From Dryocola sp051297175 (lineage in GTDB: Bacteria; Pseudomonadota; Gammaproteobacteria; Enterobacterales; Enterobacteriaceae): 64,000 nucleotides of DNA. Below, piece after piece: positions 1-8,906 of this stretch. A program made the position numbers and the translations under genes. The notes under the pieces were generated by a model. It was given only the letters and a program-made list of their open reading frames with translations. It was not told where the DNA came from and made no database searches. How positions within the stretch are numbered: the first letter of the stretch is position 1; every line of letters begins with the position of its first letter. The stretch lies in contig NZ_JBINNY010000001.1 of the NCBI RefSeq assembly GCF_051297175.1, forward strand, positions 4,836,001 through 4,900,000, given 5' to 3'.

Positions 1-854
1 CGCGCCGCGTCGGCGTTGCCGCTGTTCAGGGCGTTAAAGCCTTCCCCCTTCGCGGTGCCGCCGATGCTTTTACGGAAGTAGTCCTGCACGGCGGTATCTT
101 TCGGGTGGCGCTGCAGGAAGGTCTGATAATACGCGTCGTCGCCCGCCTGCGGCCCGAGCCACAGCAGGGCCTGGCGCAGGGATTTGTCCGCGTCCGGGCT
201 GCCGCTCGCCATCCCCTGTAGCAGGTCGATGCCTTCGCGGCGCGTGCTTTCCTGGTAGGTCAGCACTTTGCCCAGCGCGATGCGCGCGCCGTTGTCCTGC
301 GGGTACCGGGCGGCGAGCTGGCGCAGGCCGCTGACCGCCTGCGGGTAGAGCGATTTGTCGCCCGCCATCGTCAGATAGTATTCCGGCGCAAGGCTCGGCG
401 GCGGCACCTCGCCGGTGAACAGCGAGCGCCAGGTGGCAAGCGCGGCCGGAACGTTGCCGCTGCGCGCCTGCTGGCGGGCCAGTTCGAGCTGCCCGCGCGG
501 CACCTGCTGCATCTGTTTGGCGTTGTCCAGCGCCTGGAGATTACCGTCCTGCGGGGAAACCGTCGCCAGACGCTCGCGCCACTGCGCCGCCCCCTTGAGA
601 TCCCCCGCCTGCTGCGACCACAGCGCCATGAGATACAGCGCCTGGGCGTTGCTGGCGTCCACCATCAGCACTTTTTTCAGCGATTCCATGGCGAGGTCGT
701 CGTGTGACTTTTCGTGCCAGTAGTTCGCCTGGTCGAACAGCGCTTTTAGCGCCGGGCTGTTGTCCGCCGCGTGCGCGCCGACCGTCCCCATCGCCAGGCC
801 GCCGAACAGGCAGAGCGTGGTCAGGTTGACGGCGGTTTTTTTCTTATTATTCAT
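1..854 (-). CDS. bcsC: Cellulose synthase outer-membrane channel/TPR subunit BcsC, 5' part only
   Basis: BcsC exports cellulose: a long periplasmic TPR superhelix followed by an outer-membrane beta-barrel. Only the first ~284 residues lie in the window. I translated them directly: the protein starts MNNKKKTAVN, has a hydrophobic signal peptide (about residues 9-30, ending near AHA), then helical TPR-like repeats rich in ALYLMALW and LALWRSL-type stretches. The start is the ATG at 854, 13 nt after the bcsB stop, so the two are co-transcribed. The C-terminal TPRs and barrel are outside the window, so integrity cannot be judged. In E. coli, bcsZ (endoglucanase) lies between bcsB and bcsC; here nothing does. 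Confidence 0.93.
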   Translation of the reverse strand, partial: MNNKKKTAVNLTTLCLFGGLAMGTVGAHAADNSPALKALFDQANYWHEKSHDDLAMESLKKVLMVDASNAQALYLMALWSQQAGDLKGAAQWRERLATVSPQDGNLQALDNAKQMQQVPRGQLELARQQARSGNVPAALATWRSLFTGEVPPPSLAPEYYLTMAGDKSLYPQAVSGLRQLAARYPQDNGARIALGKVLTYQESTRREGIDLLQGMASGSPDADKSLRQALLWLGPQAGDDAYYQTFLQRHPKDTAVQDYFRKSIGGTAKGEGFNALNSGNADAA

Positions 855-867
855 TTTGCTATCACCC

Positions 868-3174
868 TTACTCACGGTTGTCGTCCTGCGGGTTGAGGCG
901 CTTACGGGCGCGCTGTTTCAGCAGGGCGTAGAGACTCAGACCGATAATCGTCGCGAACAGCAGGCCGAAGATCGCAAGCAGGGCCGAGTGCTGGTTGGCG
1001 TACCAGACCACCATCATGTACCAGGGCATCTGGCCGCTCGGGAACTGCGGGCCGACGCGGAAGCTGCGCACGCCGTTTTCGTCGGTGACGATCGCCGCGT
1101 CGCCGCGAATTCCGGCGTTGATGCGCGCGGAGCTAAGGTCGCCGTGCAGGCGCGAGAGCTGCTCGTCGTTGCTGCCGATAGCCATCACCACCAGGCGCGA
1201 CGGGTTCCACTGCGAGCGGAAGCTGACAAACCCGCGCCAGGCCTCGTTCGAGGAGAAGTAGCGGTCGGCGTCGACGCCCGCCGCGTTCCAGTCCCCTTCC
1301 AGCCAGCGCTGCACTTTTTCCCACGTCGTCGGCTCGCGCACGCCGAAGGTGTGTTCGTTGCTGGTAAACGACGACTGCGCCAGCAGCGCGCGGTTGAACG
1401 CGGCTTGCTCAAGCGTGGACACCGCCAGCACGTCGCTTTCGCTCAGGTGTTGCAGGTTCGCGCCGCCGGACGGCAGGCCAAACATCACGCGGTTGTTGTT
1501 CAGCGCGGTGCCGGTGGCGTTGCCGGAACGGGCCGCCAGGTCCAGCAGCGTGCCAATCTCGCTTTCGCTCGGATTTTCCGGCAGCAGCAGCACGGTCTGC
1601 GAGTAGTCCGCCATGCGGGTGAACGGGAACGACGCCCCCACGAAGTACGACAGGTTCGGCAGCAGCGCAAAGTGGCGCGTTTTGCTCAGGTCGATCCATG
1701 AGTCCTCGTCGATGCGGCTCTTGATGTTGTTATTGAGCAGCACGCCGCACGGCGCGTTTTCCTTTGGTTCGATCTTGAAGTAGAGCGCCAGCTGGTTGTC
1801 GCCGTAAATCAGGTACGGCTCGAGCGGCATGTCGTAGCTTTCCTGGCGGGCGTCGCCGCCGACCTTGTGCCACAGCGTTTCCAGCGCGCCCTGCTTGTTG
1901 ACCGGCAGGTTGTGCAGGAAGGTGCCGTTGAAGGTCATCGACAGGTAAGAGCGATCTTCGTCGATCCAGGATTCCGACGGGAAGCGGTAGCCGATCTTCA
2001 GCGGGATGGTGTCGCCGTCCCACATAAACAGATCGGGCGCGGCGCGGAACGCCAGGCGCAGGGCGTCGTGCCAGATGCCGGTGGCGGTCATGCTTTGATC
2101 TTTGCGCAACAGCGCGCTCAGGCGCACCGGGCGGTCGGTTGAGATCCAGCGCGGCGCGTCGTACGGCTTGCTCAGCGGGATGGTTTGCAGGTCAACCGGC
2201 GTGCTGGCCGTCAGGGTTTTAAACTGCCCGCGGGTCAGACGCCACGCGGCGCTGCGCAGCTGCTGGTCGTTGTTGCCGACCACCAGCAGAAGCTTGTAAA
2301 CCGGGTTGCCGGGGTTGTCGATGATTTGCAGCATCGGCCCTTGGCTTACGGGCAGCGTCAGGCCGCCGATGGACTCGCCCGGCCTGCCGAACAGGATGCC
2401 GTTTTTCTCCGGCAGCTGGTCGCGCAGCGCGTCAAAGGAGATGCCGCGATAGTCGGCCTGGATGCCGAGCCACGAGGCGACGAGCGCCGCCGCGCCAACC
2501 TGCTCCGGCTGGGTTTTCGCCGGGAAGGAGAACGCCATGGTGGCGGGCGTCATCTGCATTTCGTCGAAGAACGGGCGCGGGAAGTGGCTGAGATCGGCAC
2601 CGATGTTCAGCTGCTGGGATTCCAGGTCGAGCCGCGTGGTCGGCATGATGGTGACCTGGTATTTGTCCGACAGGTCGCGCTGGCACAGGAGCGCGTCGCC
2701 GTCGTTAATCTTGAAGCTGATGTTGTTGCGCGACACGACCATCGCCGCCGGGATCTCCAGCTGGTAGCTTGAAACGTTGCTGTCCGCCGAGCCGAGCGGC
2801 ACGGTGCCCAGCGGCTGGCCGTTGAGCATCAGCTGGAGCGTGGTGTTACGCGCCGCCATCGCGGGCGACACTTTCAGGTTGAGCGCCAGCTGCGCGTTGG
2901 TCACCACCTGGTCGGCGGAAAGCGTGAAGTCGATGCCGCCCTGCAGCTGGCCGCCGCTGAGCACCACGCCGAGCGGCTGGCCCATCTGCGCGACGGTAAT
3001 GCTGCTGACGTTGCCCGGCGTGAACGACGAAGGCGAGATCGGGGGGGCCGCGTCGGCTGCCGGTGCGGGTTCAGCCACCGGCGGGAAATCTACCGGCAGC
3101 TCCGGCTCCTGCGCCATGACCGGCAGGCTCAGCGCCAGCCACATCAGGCAGGCTTTGTAGGTCATCCGTTTCAT
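868..3174 (-). CDS. bcsB: Cellulose synthase regulatory/periplasmic subunit BcsB
   Basis: BcsB is the periplasmic, membrane-anchored partner of BcsA that guides the nascent glucan across the periplasm. The 768-residue product is close to the usual family length. It begins with a signal peptide (MKRMTYKACL to about residue 21, VMA|QEPE) and a proline/alanine-rich linker. The carbohydrate-binding and flavodoxin-like domains follow. A single C-terminal transmembrane helix (about residues 735-757, LLAIFGLLFATIIGLSLYAL) ends in a basic tail, the anchor that packs against BcsA. The start codon overlaps the bcsA stop by 4 nt (ATGA), so translation is coupled. Confidence 0.96.
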   Translation of the reverse strand: MKRMTYKACLMWLALSLPVMAQEPELPVDFPPVAEPAPAADAAPPISPSSFTPGNVSSITVAQMGQPLGVVLSGGQLQGGIDFTLSADQVVTNAQLALNLKVSPAMAARNTTLQLMLNGQPLGTVPLGSADSNVSSYQLEIPAAMVVSRNNISFKINDGDALLCQRDLSDKYQVTIMPTTRLDLESQQLNIGADLSHFPRPFFDEMQMTPATMAFSFPAKTQPEQVGAAALVASWLGIQADYRGISFDALRDQLPEKNGILFGRPGESIGGLTLPVSQGPMLQIIDNPGNPVYKLLLVVGNNDQQLRSAAWRLTRGQFKTLTASTPVDLQTIPLSKPYDAPRWISTDRPVRLSALLRKDQSMTATGIWHDALRLAFRAAPDLFMWDGDTIPLKIGYRFPSESWIDEDRSYLSMTFNGTFLHNLPVNKQGALETLWHKVGGDARQESYDMPLEPYLIYGDNQLALYFKIEPKENAPCGVLLNNNIKSRIDEDSWIDLSKTRHFALLPNLSYFVGASFPFTRMADYSQTVLLLPENPSESEIGTLLDLAARSGNATGTALNNNRVMFGLPSGGANLQHLSESDVLAVSTLEQAAFNRALLAQSSFTSNEHTFGVREPTTWEKVQRWLEGDWNAAGVDADRYFSSNEAWRGFVSFRSQWNPSRLVVMAIGSNDEQLSRLHGDLSSARINAGIRGDAAIVTDENGVRSFRVGPQFPSGQMPWYMMVVWYANQHSALLAIFGLLFATIIGLSLYALLKQRARKRLNPQDDNRE

Positions 3175-5291
3175 ACCGCGCTGTCCTCGTTGGCAATGTC
3201 CTGACGGCGGGCTTCTTCGTGGCGACGGCGGCGGTTTTCGCGGCGCGATGTCCAGGTCAGCCAGAAGAGATCAAACACGCTGCGGATGATGGTCAGCAGC
3301 GAGCGGAACGGGTTGTCCTGCGGCTTCGGCGGATGGATCCACGCGTCGGCGCGCGCCAGCACCACGCGCACCAGTTCGCGGCGGCGGGCAAGCGGGATCT
3401 CTTCGAACATCAGGCGAACCGACTTCTCGTCGCTGGCAATCACCTTCACCGGAATGCTTATCGCTCCGGACTGAAGCTGGAGTTCAACCTCTTCGATTTC
3501 ATCGTTCAGGTGGCGTTCGTCCACCACCGCCACGCGGCAGCCGCCCATCGATAAATCCAGGGTCTGGCTGCGCGACGAGATGCCGCTGGCGTAGTGAATC
3601 ACCACCGGCACGGTGACGTCGATACGGATGGTTTTGCGCGTCTGGCGGGTTTCCCGCGCCACGGCAATCGCCGCCAGAAGGAAGATCAGGCTGTACAGCC
3701 CCCAGCCGACGTTCAGGGCGATAACCATCGGGTCGACGCCGAAATAGTCGTGGGCGCAGGCGCGCACAATCCCGGCGATGACGCCGATGGCGAGCAGCAC
3801 GGCAATGATCAGGTGCGGGCGCACGATGCTGAAGTCGAAATAGCCCACGTCGAGCAGCGCGCCTTTATCGGTAACGTTGAACTTGCCGCGCTTGGGGAAA
3901 ATCATCGTGATCATGGTCGGCAGGATCAGGTGGAACGCCAGCACCAGGTCGTAGATTTCGCCCCAGAAGCTGTAGCGGAAGCGCCCGTTGAGCCGCGAGT
4001 TCAGATAGATGCACAGGAACAGGTGCGGCAGCATGTAGGCGAAGATCAGGCTCGCCGACGAGTGGATAATATTCAGGTTAAACAGCAGGTAAGCCAGCGG
4101 CGCGGTCAAAAACGCCACGCGCGGCAGGGCGAACTGGAACGACAGCATGGCGTTCAGATAGCACAGGCGCTGCTGCCACTTCAGCCCACGGCCAAACAGC
4201 GGGTTGTCGAGGCGGAATATCTGCGTCATGCCGCGCGCCCAGCGGGTTCGCTGAATGACGTGCAGCACCAGGCGTTCGGTGGCAAGACCCGCCGCCAGCG
4301 GAATGTCGAGATAGGCGGACTTCCAGCCCAGGCGCTGCATTTTCAGCGCGGTGTGGGCGTCTTCGGTCACCGTTTCCACGGCGAAGCCGCCGATCTCTTC
4401 CAGCGCGCTGCGGCGGATAACCGCGCAGGAGCCGCAGAAGAAGGTCGCGTTCCAGTTGTCGTTGCCGCGCTGGATTTGCCCGTAGAACAGCTGGCCTTCG
4501 TTAGGAATATTGCGGCCAACGGACAGGTTGCGCTCAAACGGATCCGGCGAGTAGAAGTAGTGCGGCGTCTGCATCAGCGCAAGCTTCGGATCGACCAGGA
4601 ACGCGCCGACGGTGGCCTGCAGGAAGATGCGCGTGGCAACGTGGTCGCAGTCGAAGACGCAGATCAGCTCGCCTTTGGTGAGCTTCATGGCGTGGTTGAG
4701 GTTGCCCGCCTTGGCGTGGGAGTTGTCGTTACGGGTAATGTAGCCCACGCCGACGTTTGCGGCGAACACCGCAAATTCGCTGCGCTTGCCGTCGTCGAGC
4801 AGGTAGATTTTGAGCTTATCCGCCGGGTAGTCGAGGCACTGCGCCGCCAGCACGGTGTCGCGCACCACTTCCAGGCTTTCGTTGTAGCTCGGAATATAGA
4901 CGTCGACCGTTGGCCACTGCGAGGTGTCGTCCGGCAGCGGCACGATGGTGCGCTTGAGCGGGAAGAGGTTTTGCAGGTAGCTCAACATGATAACGATCCA
5001 GATGTAGAGCTCTGCTAAAAATAGCCCGACCCCCAGAATGGCTTCTATTTCTGAATTAAAGTGCAGGGTCTGCGTCGCGCGAAAATAGATATATCGCGTC
5101 GACATTAAGACCGCCACCACCATCATGATCACGGAAATGCTGTGCTTTTTACTGAAGCCCAGTAAAAACAAAATGCCGATGCTGAGTAAGCCAAAAATAT
5201 ACTGCTTCTGGCTGTCCATCGGCGTAATAACGATCAGTACCGCTATCGGCGCTAATACCAATAGCAGTAAATAAAACAGGGCCTTTTTCAT
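3171..5291 (-). CDS. bcsA: Cellulose synthase catalytic subunit BcsA (UDP-glucose transferase, c-di-GMP activated)
   Basis: Inner-membrane family 2 glycosyltransferase that polymerises UDP-glucose into beta-1,4-glucan and extrudes it. Visible motifs: N-terminal TM helices, DDG at residues 166-168, the DCD metal/UDP motif at 214-216, TED at 309-311 (catalytic base) and QRTRW at 347-351 (acceptor site). More TM helices follow, then a PilZ domain with RKTIR (552-556) and DLSMGG (579-584), the RxxxR and DxSxxG pair that binds cyclic di-GMP. At 706 residues it lacks the ~150-residue N-terminal extension of the 872-residue E. coli enzyme, as in many other BcsA proteins. It lies 20 nt after bcsQ. 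Confidence 0.97.
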   Translation of the reverse strand: MKKALFYLLLLVLAPIAVLIVITPMDSQKQYIFGLLSIGILFLLGFSKKHSISVIMMVVAVLMSTRYIYFRATQTLHFNSEIEAILGVGLFLAELYIWIVIMLSYLQNLFPLKRTIVPLPDDTSQWPTVDVYIPSYNESLEVVRDTVLAAQCLDYPADKLKIYLLDDGKRSEFAVFAANVGVGYITRNDNSHAKAGNLNHAMKLTKGELICVFDCDHVATRIFLQATVGAFLVDPKLALMQTPHYFYSPDPFERNLSVGRNIPNEGQLFYGQIQRGNDNWNATFFCGSCAVIRRSALEEIGGFAVETVTEDAHTALKMQRLGWKSAYLDIPLAAGLATERLVLHVIQRTRWARGMTQIFRLDNPLFGRGLKWQQRLCYLNAMLSFQFALPRVAFLTAPLAYLLFNLNIIHSSASLIFAYMLPHLFLCIYLNSRLNGRFRYSFWGEIYDLVLAFHLILPTMITMIFPKRGKFNVTDKGALLDVGYFDFSIVRPHLIIAVLLAIGVIAGIVRACAHDYFGVDPMVIALNVGWGLYSLIFLLAAIAVARETRQTRKTIRIDVTVPVVIHYASGISSRSQTLDLSMGGCRVAVVDERHLNDEIEEVELQLQSGAISIPVKVIASDEKSVRLMFEEIPLARRRELVRVVLARADAWIHPPKPQDNPFRSLLTIIRSVFDLFWLTWTSRRENRRRRHEEARRQDIANEDSAV

Positions 5292-5311
5292 AGGTCGTCC
5301 TGAAGCTGTGG

Positions 5312-6118
5312 TCAGAAATGAGAGTTTTTCAGACTGGCGTGTACCGCACCGTCACCGATTTTTATGCCGAGAATGCCCGCCACGCGCTTGCTCACCAGCT
5401 CAATATCAAACGCCGCCGCCGAGGCCGCGCTGAAATCAAATATCGACTGCTGTGAGGCGTTGGCTTCGGCCACGCTTTCATCGCGGTTGATAATGCCGAT
5501 CAGGCGGTCGCCGAGGCGCTGCTGCATAAAAGCGGTGACGTCGCGGCTGATGTGGCGGCGGCTGTCGCTTTGGTTGAGAAGGAAGTAGTACCCGGCCTTG
5601 TTGTTCATCGGCTCGCCGCCGGTCAGACGGTGGCTTTCGATGTGCGGCAGCAGCGACAGCGAAGCGGTGTCGGTCAGCAGGGTTATCAGGTGCAAATCGG
5701 CAAGCTGTGACATCGCCTTCAGCGCCGGGTTTGGCCCTGGCGGGAAGTCGGCAAGAATCACGAGGCCCGGGTAGTTCAGCAGCGTGCTCAGGCCACGCAG
5801 CAGGAAGTGGGGGTCGGTGGCGAGGCGGTGTTCAAAATCCAGGCGCTGCTCTTCGCTGACGTCGCCATAGGGCAGCACGAACATGTTGCTGCCGGCGGTG
5901 AGCACCGACTGGCTCCAGTCAGCCGATTCCCCGGCGCGGGCCACGAAGCCGCGCCCGTCGGACAGCGGCACGCCAAAGTGCAGGCGCAGGGCGTTTTGCA
6001 CGTCGAAGTCGATAGCCAGCACTTTGCTACCGGAACGCGCCAGCGCGTAGGCAAGGTTGGCGGTAACGGTGGTTTTTCCTACGCCGCCTTTTGGCGAGCA
6101 AACACAAACTAGCGGCAT
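5312..6118 (-). CDS. bcsQ: Cellulose biosynthesis ATPase BcsQ (ParA/MinD family)
   Basis: BcsQ is a cytoplasmic SIMIBI-class ATPase that helps place and assemble the cellulose secretion complex. The 268-residue product has the deviant Walker A KGGVGKTT at residues 10-17, a Walker B-like ILADFPPG near residue 120, and a switch region with LAIDFDVQNALR near residue 40. Its start overlaps the end of the upstream bcsO by 10 nt and bcsA follows after 20 nt, so it is the second gene of a tight operon. The length is slightly above the 242-250 residues usual for E. coli BcsQ. Confidence 0.94.
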   Translation of the reverse strand: MPLVCVCSPKGGVGKTTVTANLAYALARSGSKVLAIDFDVQNALRLHFGVPLSDGRGFVARAGESADWSQSVLTAGSNMFVLPYGDVSEEQRLDFEHRLATDPHFLLRGLSTLLNYPGLVILADFPPGPNPALKAMSQLADLHLITLLTDTASLSLLPHIESHRLTGGEPMNNKAGYYFLLNQSDSRRHISRDVTAFMQQRLGDRLIGIINRDESVAEANASQQSIFDFSAASAAAFDIELVSKRVAGILGIKIGDGAVHASLKNSHF

Positions 6119-6690
6119 GAAGCGATCGTCTCCAGGAGCGGTTGTAACGGCAGGTCTTTAGAAGGATTGCTGTCGGCAGGGGCCGTTTTAGCGGCGAAAA
6201 GCTGCTCAAAGCGAATCGGTTCAGCCTGCGGCAGCGCGGAAAGCGGCGCTTTTGGCAGTTGAGCGGGGGCTGGGGTGGCATCTGCGGGCGCAGCGGCAGC
6301 GGGAGCAAGCTGCTCGAACAGCGAAGCCGGAGCGGTTTTTTCTTCCGCGAGCGGCCGTTCAGCGGCCTTTTCAACGGGCATCGCCGCGCTCAGGCTGTTC
6401 ATTATCGAGCGCTGGGCAGGTGACGGTTCGGCGGCCGGAGCCTGTAAGGGTTTAGCAACAGCGGCATCGAACTCGCCCGGCTTTACCGCCTGCGGAACGG
6501 GCACGGCCACGCTCCCGGCCTGCGCCAGCATCGTGTCGTCACTGCCACCGGAGAGCTGTTGAATAATCGGCCAGCTACTGGTGTTGAGCTGCTGGTTCTG
6601 CGCCGACATATCCTTGAAGTCGATGGCGCCCGTGCGTGTCTTATCCTTGAAACGCTGCAAATCATCATAGTTCTTCATCACTTTACTCAT
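6109..6690 (-). CDS. bcsO: Proline/alanine-rich cellulose operon protein, BcsO type
   Basis: First gene of the operon, 193 residues. The N-terminal segment NYDDLQRFKDKTRTGAI is the part I associate with BcsO/BcsP proteins of enterobacterial bcs operons. The remainder is low-complexity Pro/Ala/Glu-rich sequence, probably disordered, with a repeated R(F)EQLF/SLFEQLAP motif (residues ~122-130 and ~160-168). It has no signal peptide or TM helix. BcsO and BcsP are thought to act as cytoplasmic partners of BcsQ; their biochemical role is poorly defined. The start at 6690 has a weak ribosome site; the ATG at 6678 (MKNYDD) is an equally plausible start. The BcsO versus BcsP assignment is from memory of the family, not a search. 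Confidence 0.7.
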   Translation of the reverse strand: MSKVMKNYDDLQRFKDKTRTGAIDFKDMSAQNQQLNTSSWPIIQQLSGGSDDTMLAQAGSVAVPVPQAVKPGEFDAAVAKPLQAPAAEPSPAQRSIMNSLSAAMPVEKAAERPLAEEKTAPASLFEQLAPAAAAPADATPAPAQLPKAPLSALPQAEPIRFEQLFAAKTAPADSNPSKDLPLQPLLETIASCR

Positions 6691-7236
6691 GATTTACAAG
6701 AGATTAACTGAATTCACGCACGGCTCAGGGTCTTGCCTTTAAGAGGGCAATGTTGCTTTCGCGCGCAATAATTAAAAAAAGCATCGCCGTCTTCCGCTCA
6801 TTATGATTACGGAAGGTAATCGTTACAGTGTGTATTAGTTATTATAAAAAATGGATGGCAGGTATTTTGCGCCAATATATCGAGATCGACCGATCATCCA
6901 CCATCTTTTTTTCGTATTCTTTTCCATCTAAGTTGAAATGCCTGTCTTGAGGTTGGATGTTGGTTTTAAGTGGATGAGTTAAAGCAAATTTCTGGATTAT
7001 TCATTCGCATTTAATTATAAAAAAAGCATAACATCATGCAACATAAAAACCACAAGGAAATTAAACGTTACCCTGAGAAATATTTGGAAATAACTTCCTG
7101 ATAGTTAGAAACGATATATTTTCACTAAGTGCTTATCGGGATTGAGTATTGTGGCGGCGAGGTAGATTTTTAGGGATTTACAGGCTATGGCAAACTGGAT
7201 TTGTGGGAGCGCTCTTTTTTGGGGGTTGGGGAGTGG
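6691..7236. promoter_or_regulatory. AT-rich gene-free region upstream of bcsO
   Basis: About 550 bp of clearly AT-rich, non-coding DNA upstream of the bcs operon, in contrast to the GC-rich genes. It is the obvious place for the bcs promoter and for silencing or activating proteins that recognise AT-rich DNA. I see no convincing operator, hairpin with U-tract, or ORF with a ribosome site. Short open frames here run on into the repeat array and are not credible genes. Confidence 0.5.
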
Positions 7237-7497
7237 CGGGTGGCGCTGCGCTTACCCGCCCTACGAATTCGTTTTGTAGGTTTGATAAGCGTAAGCGCCA
7301 TCAAACATTTGCAGCGGGTGGTGTTTCGCTTACCTGCCCTACGAATTCGTTTTGTAGGTTTGATAAGCGTATGCGCCATCAAACATTTGCAGCGGGTGGC
7401 GCTGCGCTTACCCGCCCTACGAATTCGTTTTGTAGGTTTGATAAGCGTAGCGCCATCAAATATTTGCAGCGGGTGGTGTTTCGCTTGCTTGCCCTTC
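7237..7497. repeat. 78-bp tandem palindromic repeat, about 3.3 copies (TTTGAT-stem subtype)
   Basis: The marker TGTAGGTTTGATAAGCG recurs at 7275, 7353 and 7431, a fixed 78-bp period. Each unit contains two palindromes: GCGGGTGGCGC...TACCCGC (with a TTTCGCTTACC variant) and TTTGATAAGCGTAGCGCCATCAAA, each beside CCTAC or GTAGG. The array ends directly against the 3' end of the Fic-like gene. It contains open frames on both strands with repeated peptides; these follow from the repeat and are not genes. It belongs to the palindrome family seen throughout the window. Confidence 0.93.
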
Positions 7498-7502
7498 GAA
7501 AA

Positions 7503-8246
7503 TCAGTCCCGGCGGCAGCTATGCAGAAACGTCAGCATATCTGTGCCGTCTTTACTGACGTAGAAGCTCACCATTCTGTCGTTAAATTCCTGCGCCCTTG
7601 CAGCGGGTACGCTGATCGGATCGTAGCCATGTTTCATGAGCCAGCCATTCATCATATGGCGGCTGGTGCGCTTATTTCCGTCAAAGAAGAATTGTTGCAG
7701 CGCGCCAAAGAGGAACATGACAAGCGCCCCTTCAAACGGTGGTAATGTTTTGATGAACTCCACGCCTTCGGAATAAACGCGGTTGAGTTCAGGGGCACCG
7801 GGAAGCGTGGGTAATGGGCGGTGCTCACCTTTTTCGCCAAGTGCAACATAAGGTGAATACGTCGTTTCTTCGCCTTCACCTCTGAATACCCCCCATTCCA
7901 GGGCTTCATTACGGGCAATGATGGTATGCAGAAGAAGGATTGTCGGCTTATCCAGATCAAAACGATCCGTCTTGACCAGCTCCACCAGTTTTTTGCTGCT
8001 GTCAGCCAGGTTCGTTACCTGCTCGGCGTCGGACAGCTTGTGTCCTCCAACGGTCACACCATCAAGAAGCGTTTGCACTTCAACGAATGTAAAAGGATTA
8101 TTCTCGAGTTTGGCTGCATCCCACACAAAAGAGGCCAGCTGCTGCTGATAAATCGCCAACGCCCGACGCGTACTCCCCGGGCTCACCGTTGGTAGTATGT
8201 TGGCATTCCAGGTGAAGCCAAGCGGCGTGGAATTTTGTGTGCTCAA
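7503..8246 (-). CDS. Fic/DOC-family protein with substituted catalytic histidine
   Basis: Fic proteins usually transfer AMP (or another nucleotide/phosphate group) to target hydroxyls. This 247-residue protein has the Fic fold signature: an N-terminal inhibitory-helix-like segment AAKLEN (residues 44-49) followed by PFTFVEVQTLLDG, and the core loop at 185-196, QFFFDGNKRTSR. The family motif is HxFx(D/E)GNxRxxR; all key positions are kept except His, which is Gln185, and the second Gly is Lys192. Classical AMPylation would be expected to be lost or altered. The gene stands alone on the minus strand, with no adjacent antitoxin-like ORF, in a small accessory island bounded by repeats. The start is the first Met, with a ribosome site GGAGCG 6 nt upstream. 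Confidence 0.85.
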   Translation of the reverse strand: MSTQNSTPLGFTWNANILPTVSPGSTRRALAIYQQQLASFVWDAAKLENNPFTFVEVQTLLDGVTVGGHKLSDAEQVTNLADSSKKLVELVKTDRFDLDKPTILLLHTIIARNEALEWGVFRGEGEETTYSPYVALGEKGEHRPLPTLPGAPELNRVYSEGVEFIKTLPPFEGALVMFLFGALQQFFFDGNKRTSRHMMNGWLMKHGYDPISVPAARAQEFNDRMVSFYVSKDGTDMLTFLHSCRRD

Positions 8247-8325
8247 GGGTCGCTCCTTTATGTATCTCGGCCTGTAATTTACAGCAGTGGGGCTAGTGAT
8301 TCAAAAATGTATCACGTTCACTGAA

Positions 8326-8356
8326 GGCGGGTGGCATATCCGCCCACCCGCCCTAC
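8326..8356. repeat. Single palindromic repeat (GGCGGGT stem)
   Basis: GGCGGGTGG...CCACCCGCC followed by CTAC, lying between the Fic-like gene and the gene at 8362. The loop departs from the usual GCGCTTA core, so this is a degenerate member of the window-wide palindrome family. It could act as a weak terminator for the minus-strand gene upstream, but no U-tract follows. Confidence 0.7.
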
Positions 8357-8361
8357 GATAA

Positions 8362-8871
8362 TCAGTGAATTAATGCTTCCCCATCCCCGCTTATCATCAC
8401 CAGGCCCGCATCAGTTCGAACAAAACGTGGGGCTTTCAAATCCTCGACCAGGACGTTGATCAATTCGAATAATAATCCGGTGATGTGCTCTTCTTGCTCC
8501 AGCGGCTGCTGGCGCTGTAAAAGCACTAAGGTTAGCGCCGCGCAGTATTCCCGCAGGGTTTCTGAATCCGTTGAAAGCGGGCTGCGGTAGTTGTCCGGCT
8601 CCGCCGCATCTACGGTCAGGCGCTGGATGAGGTGTTCAGGTAAAGGCGCGTTCAGACCCACTTTCAGCATTTCCAGCCCGGCACACAAACGGCCGCACAG
8701 CGCCATGCGCTCGGTGTTGTTATCGTTTTCGATAAGGGCATCGGCGTGCAGCTGGCAGCAGTCGAGAATCTGGAACAGATCCATAGAGATAGCGAGCGGG
8801 GTTTTTAACAGTGTGGTGACGGCAGGCTCGATTTCAGGGCGAGCGATTGTGTTACTATCGGCGTTAGCCAT
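8362..8871 (-). CDS. Unrecognised small acidic, leucine-rich protein
   Basis: A 169-residue protein that I do not recognise. It is soluble (no signal peptide or TM segment), helical in appearance and rich in Leu, Glu, Ala and Asp, with Cys at 38-39, 59 and 63. The start ATG at 8871 has a good ribosome site (GAGGTAAC). A strong hairpin lies 36-72 nt upstream (separate entry), which suggests leader-level control or an opposing small RNA. Codon use is like a real gene and the frame is uninterrupted. Its position among toxin-antitoxin-like genes suggests an accessory or prophage-derived origin, but no function can be assigned. Confidence 0.7.
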   Translation of the reverse strand: MANADSNTIARPEIEPAVTTLLKTPLAISMDLFQILDCCQLHADALIENDNNTERMALCGRLCAGLEMLKVGLNAPLPEHLIQRLTVDAAEPDNYRSPLSTDSETLREYCAALTLVLLQRQQPLEQEEHITGLLFELINVLVEDLKAPRFVRTDAGLVMISGDGEALIH

Positions 8872-8906
8872 AGCTGTTACCTCGATTAACGGTTGTGGTT
8901 AGCCCT

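Noticed and set aside
760..1701. 313-residue plus-strand open frame opposite bcsB/bcsC
   Set aside because: It is antisense to well-supported genes, has an Arg/Val/Ala-rich composition typical of GC-rich shadow frames, and no family resemblance.
3594..5018. 474-residue plus-strand open frame opposite bcsA
   Set aside because: Shadow of bcsA; composition rich in His, Gln, Arg and Val without domains.
7149..7745. 198-residue plus-strand frame through the 78-bp array into the Fic-like gene
   Set aside because: Encodes repeated TRPTNSFCRFDKR peptides that simply translate the DNA repeat, then runs antisense to a real gene.
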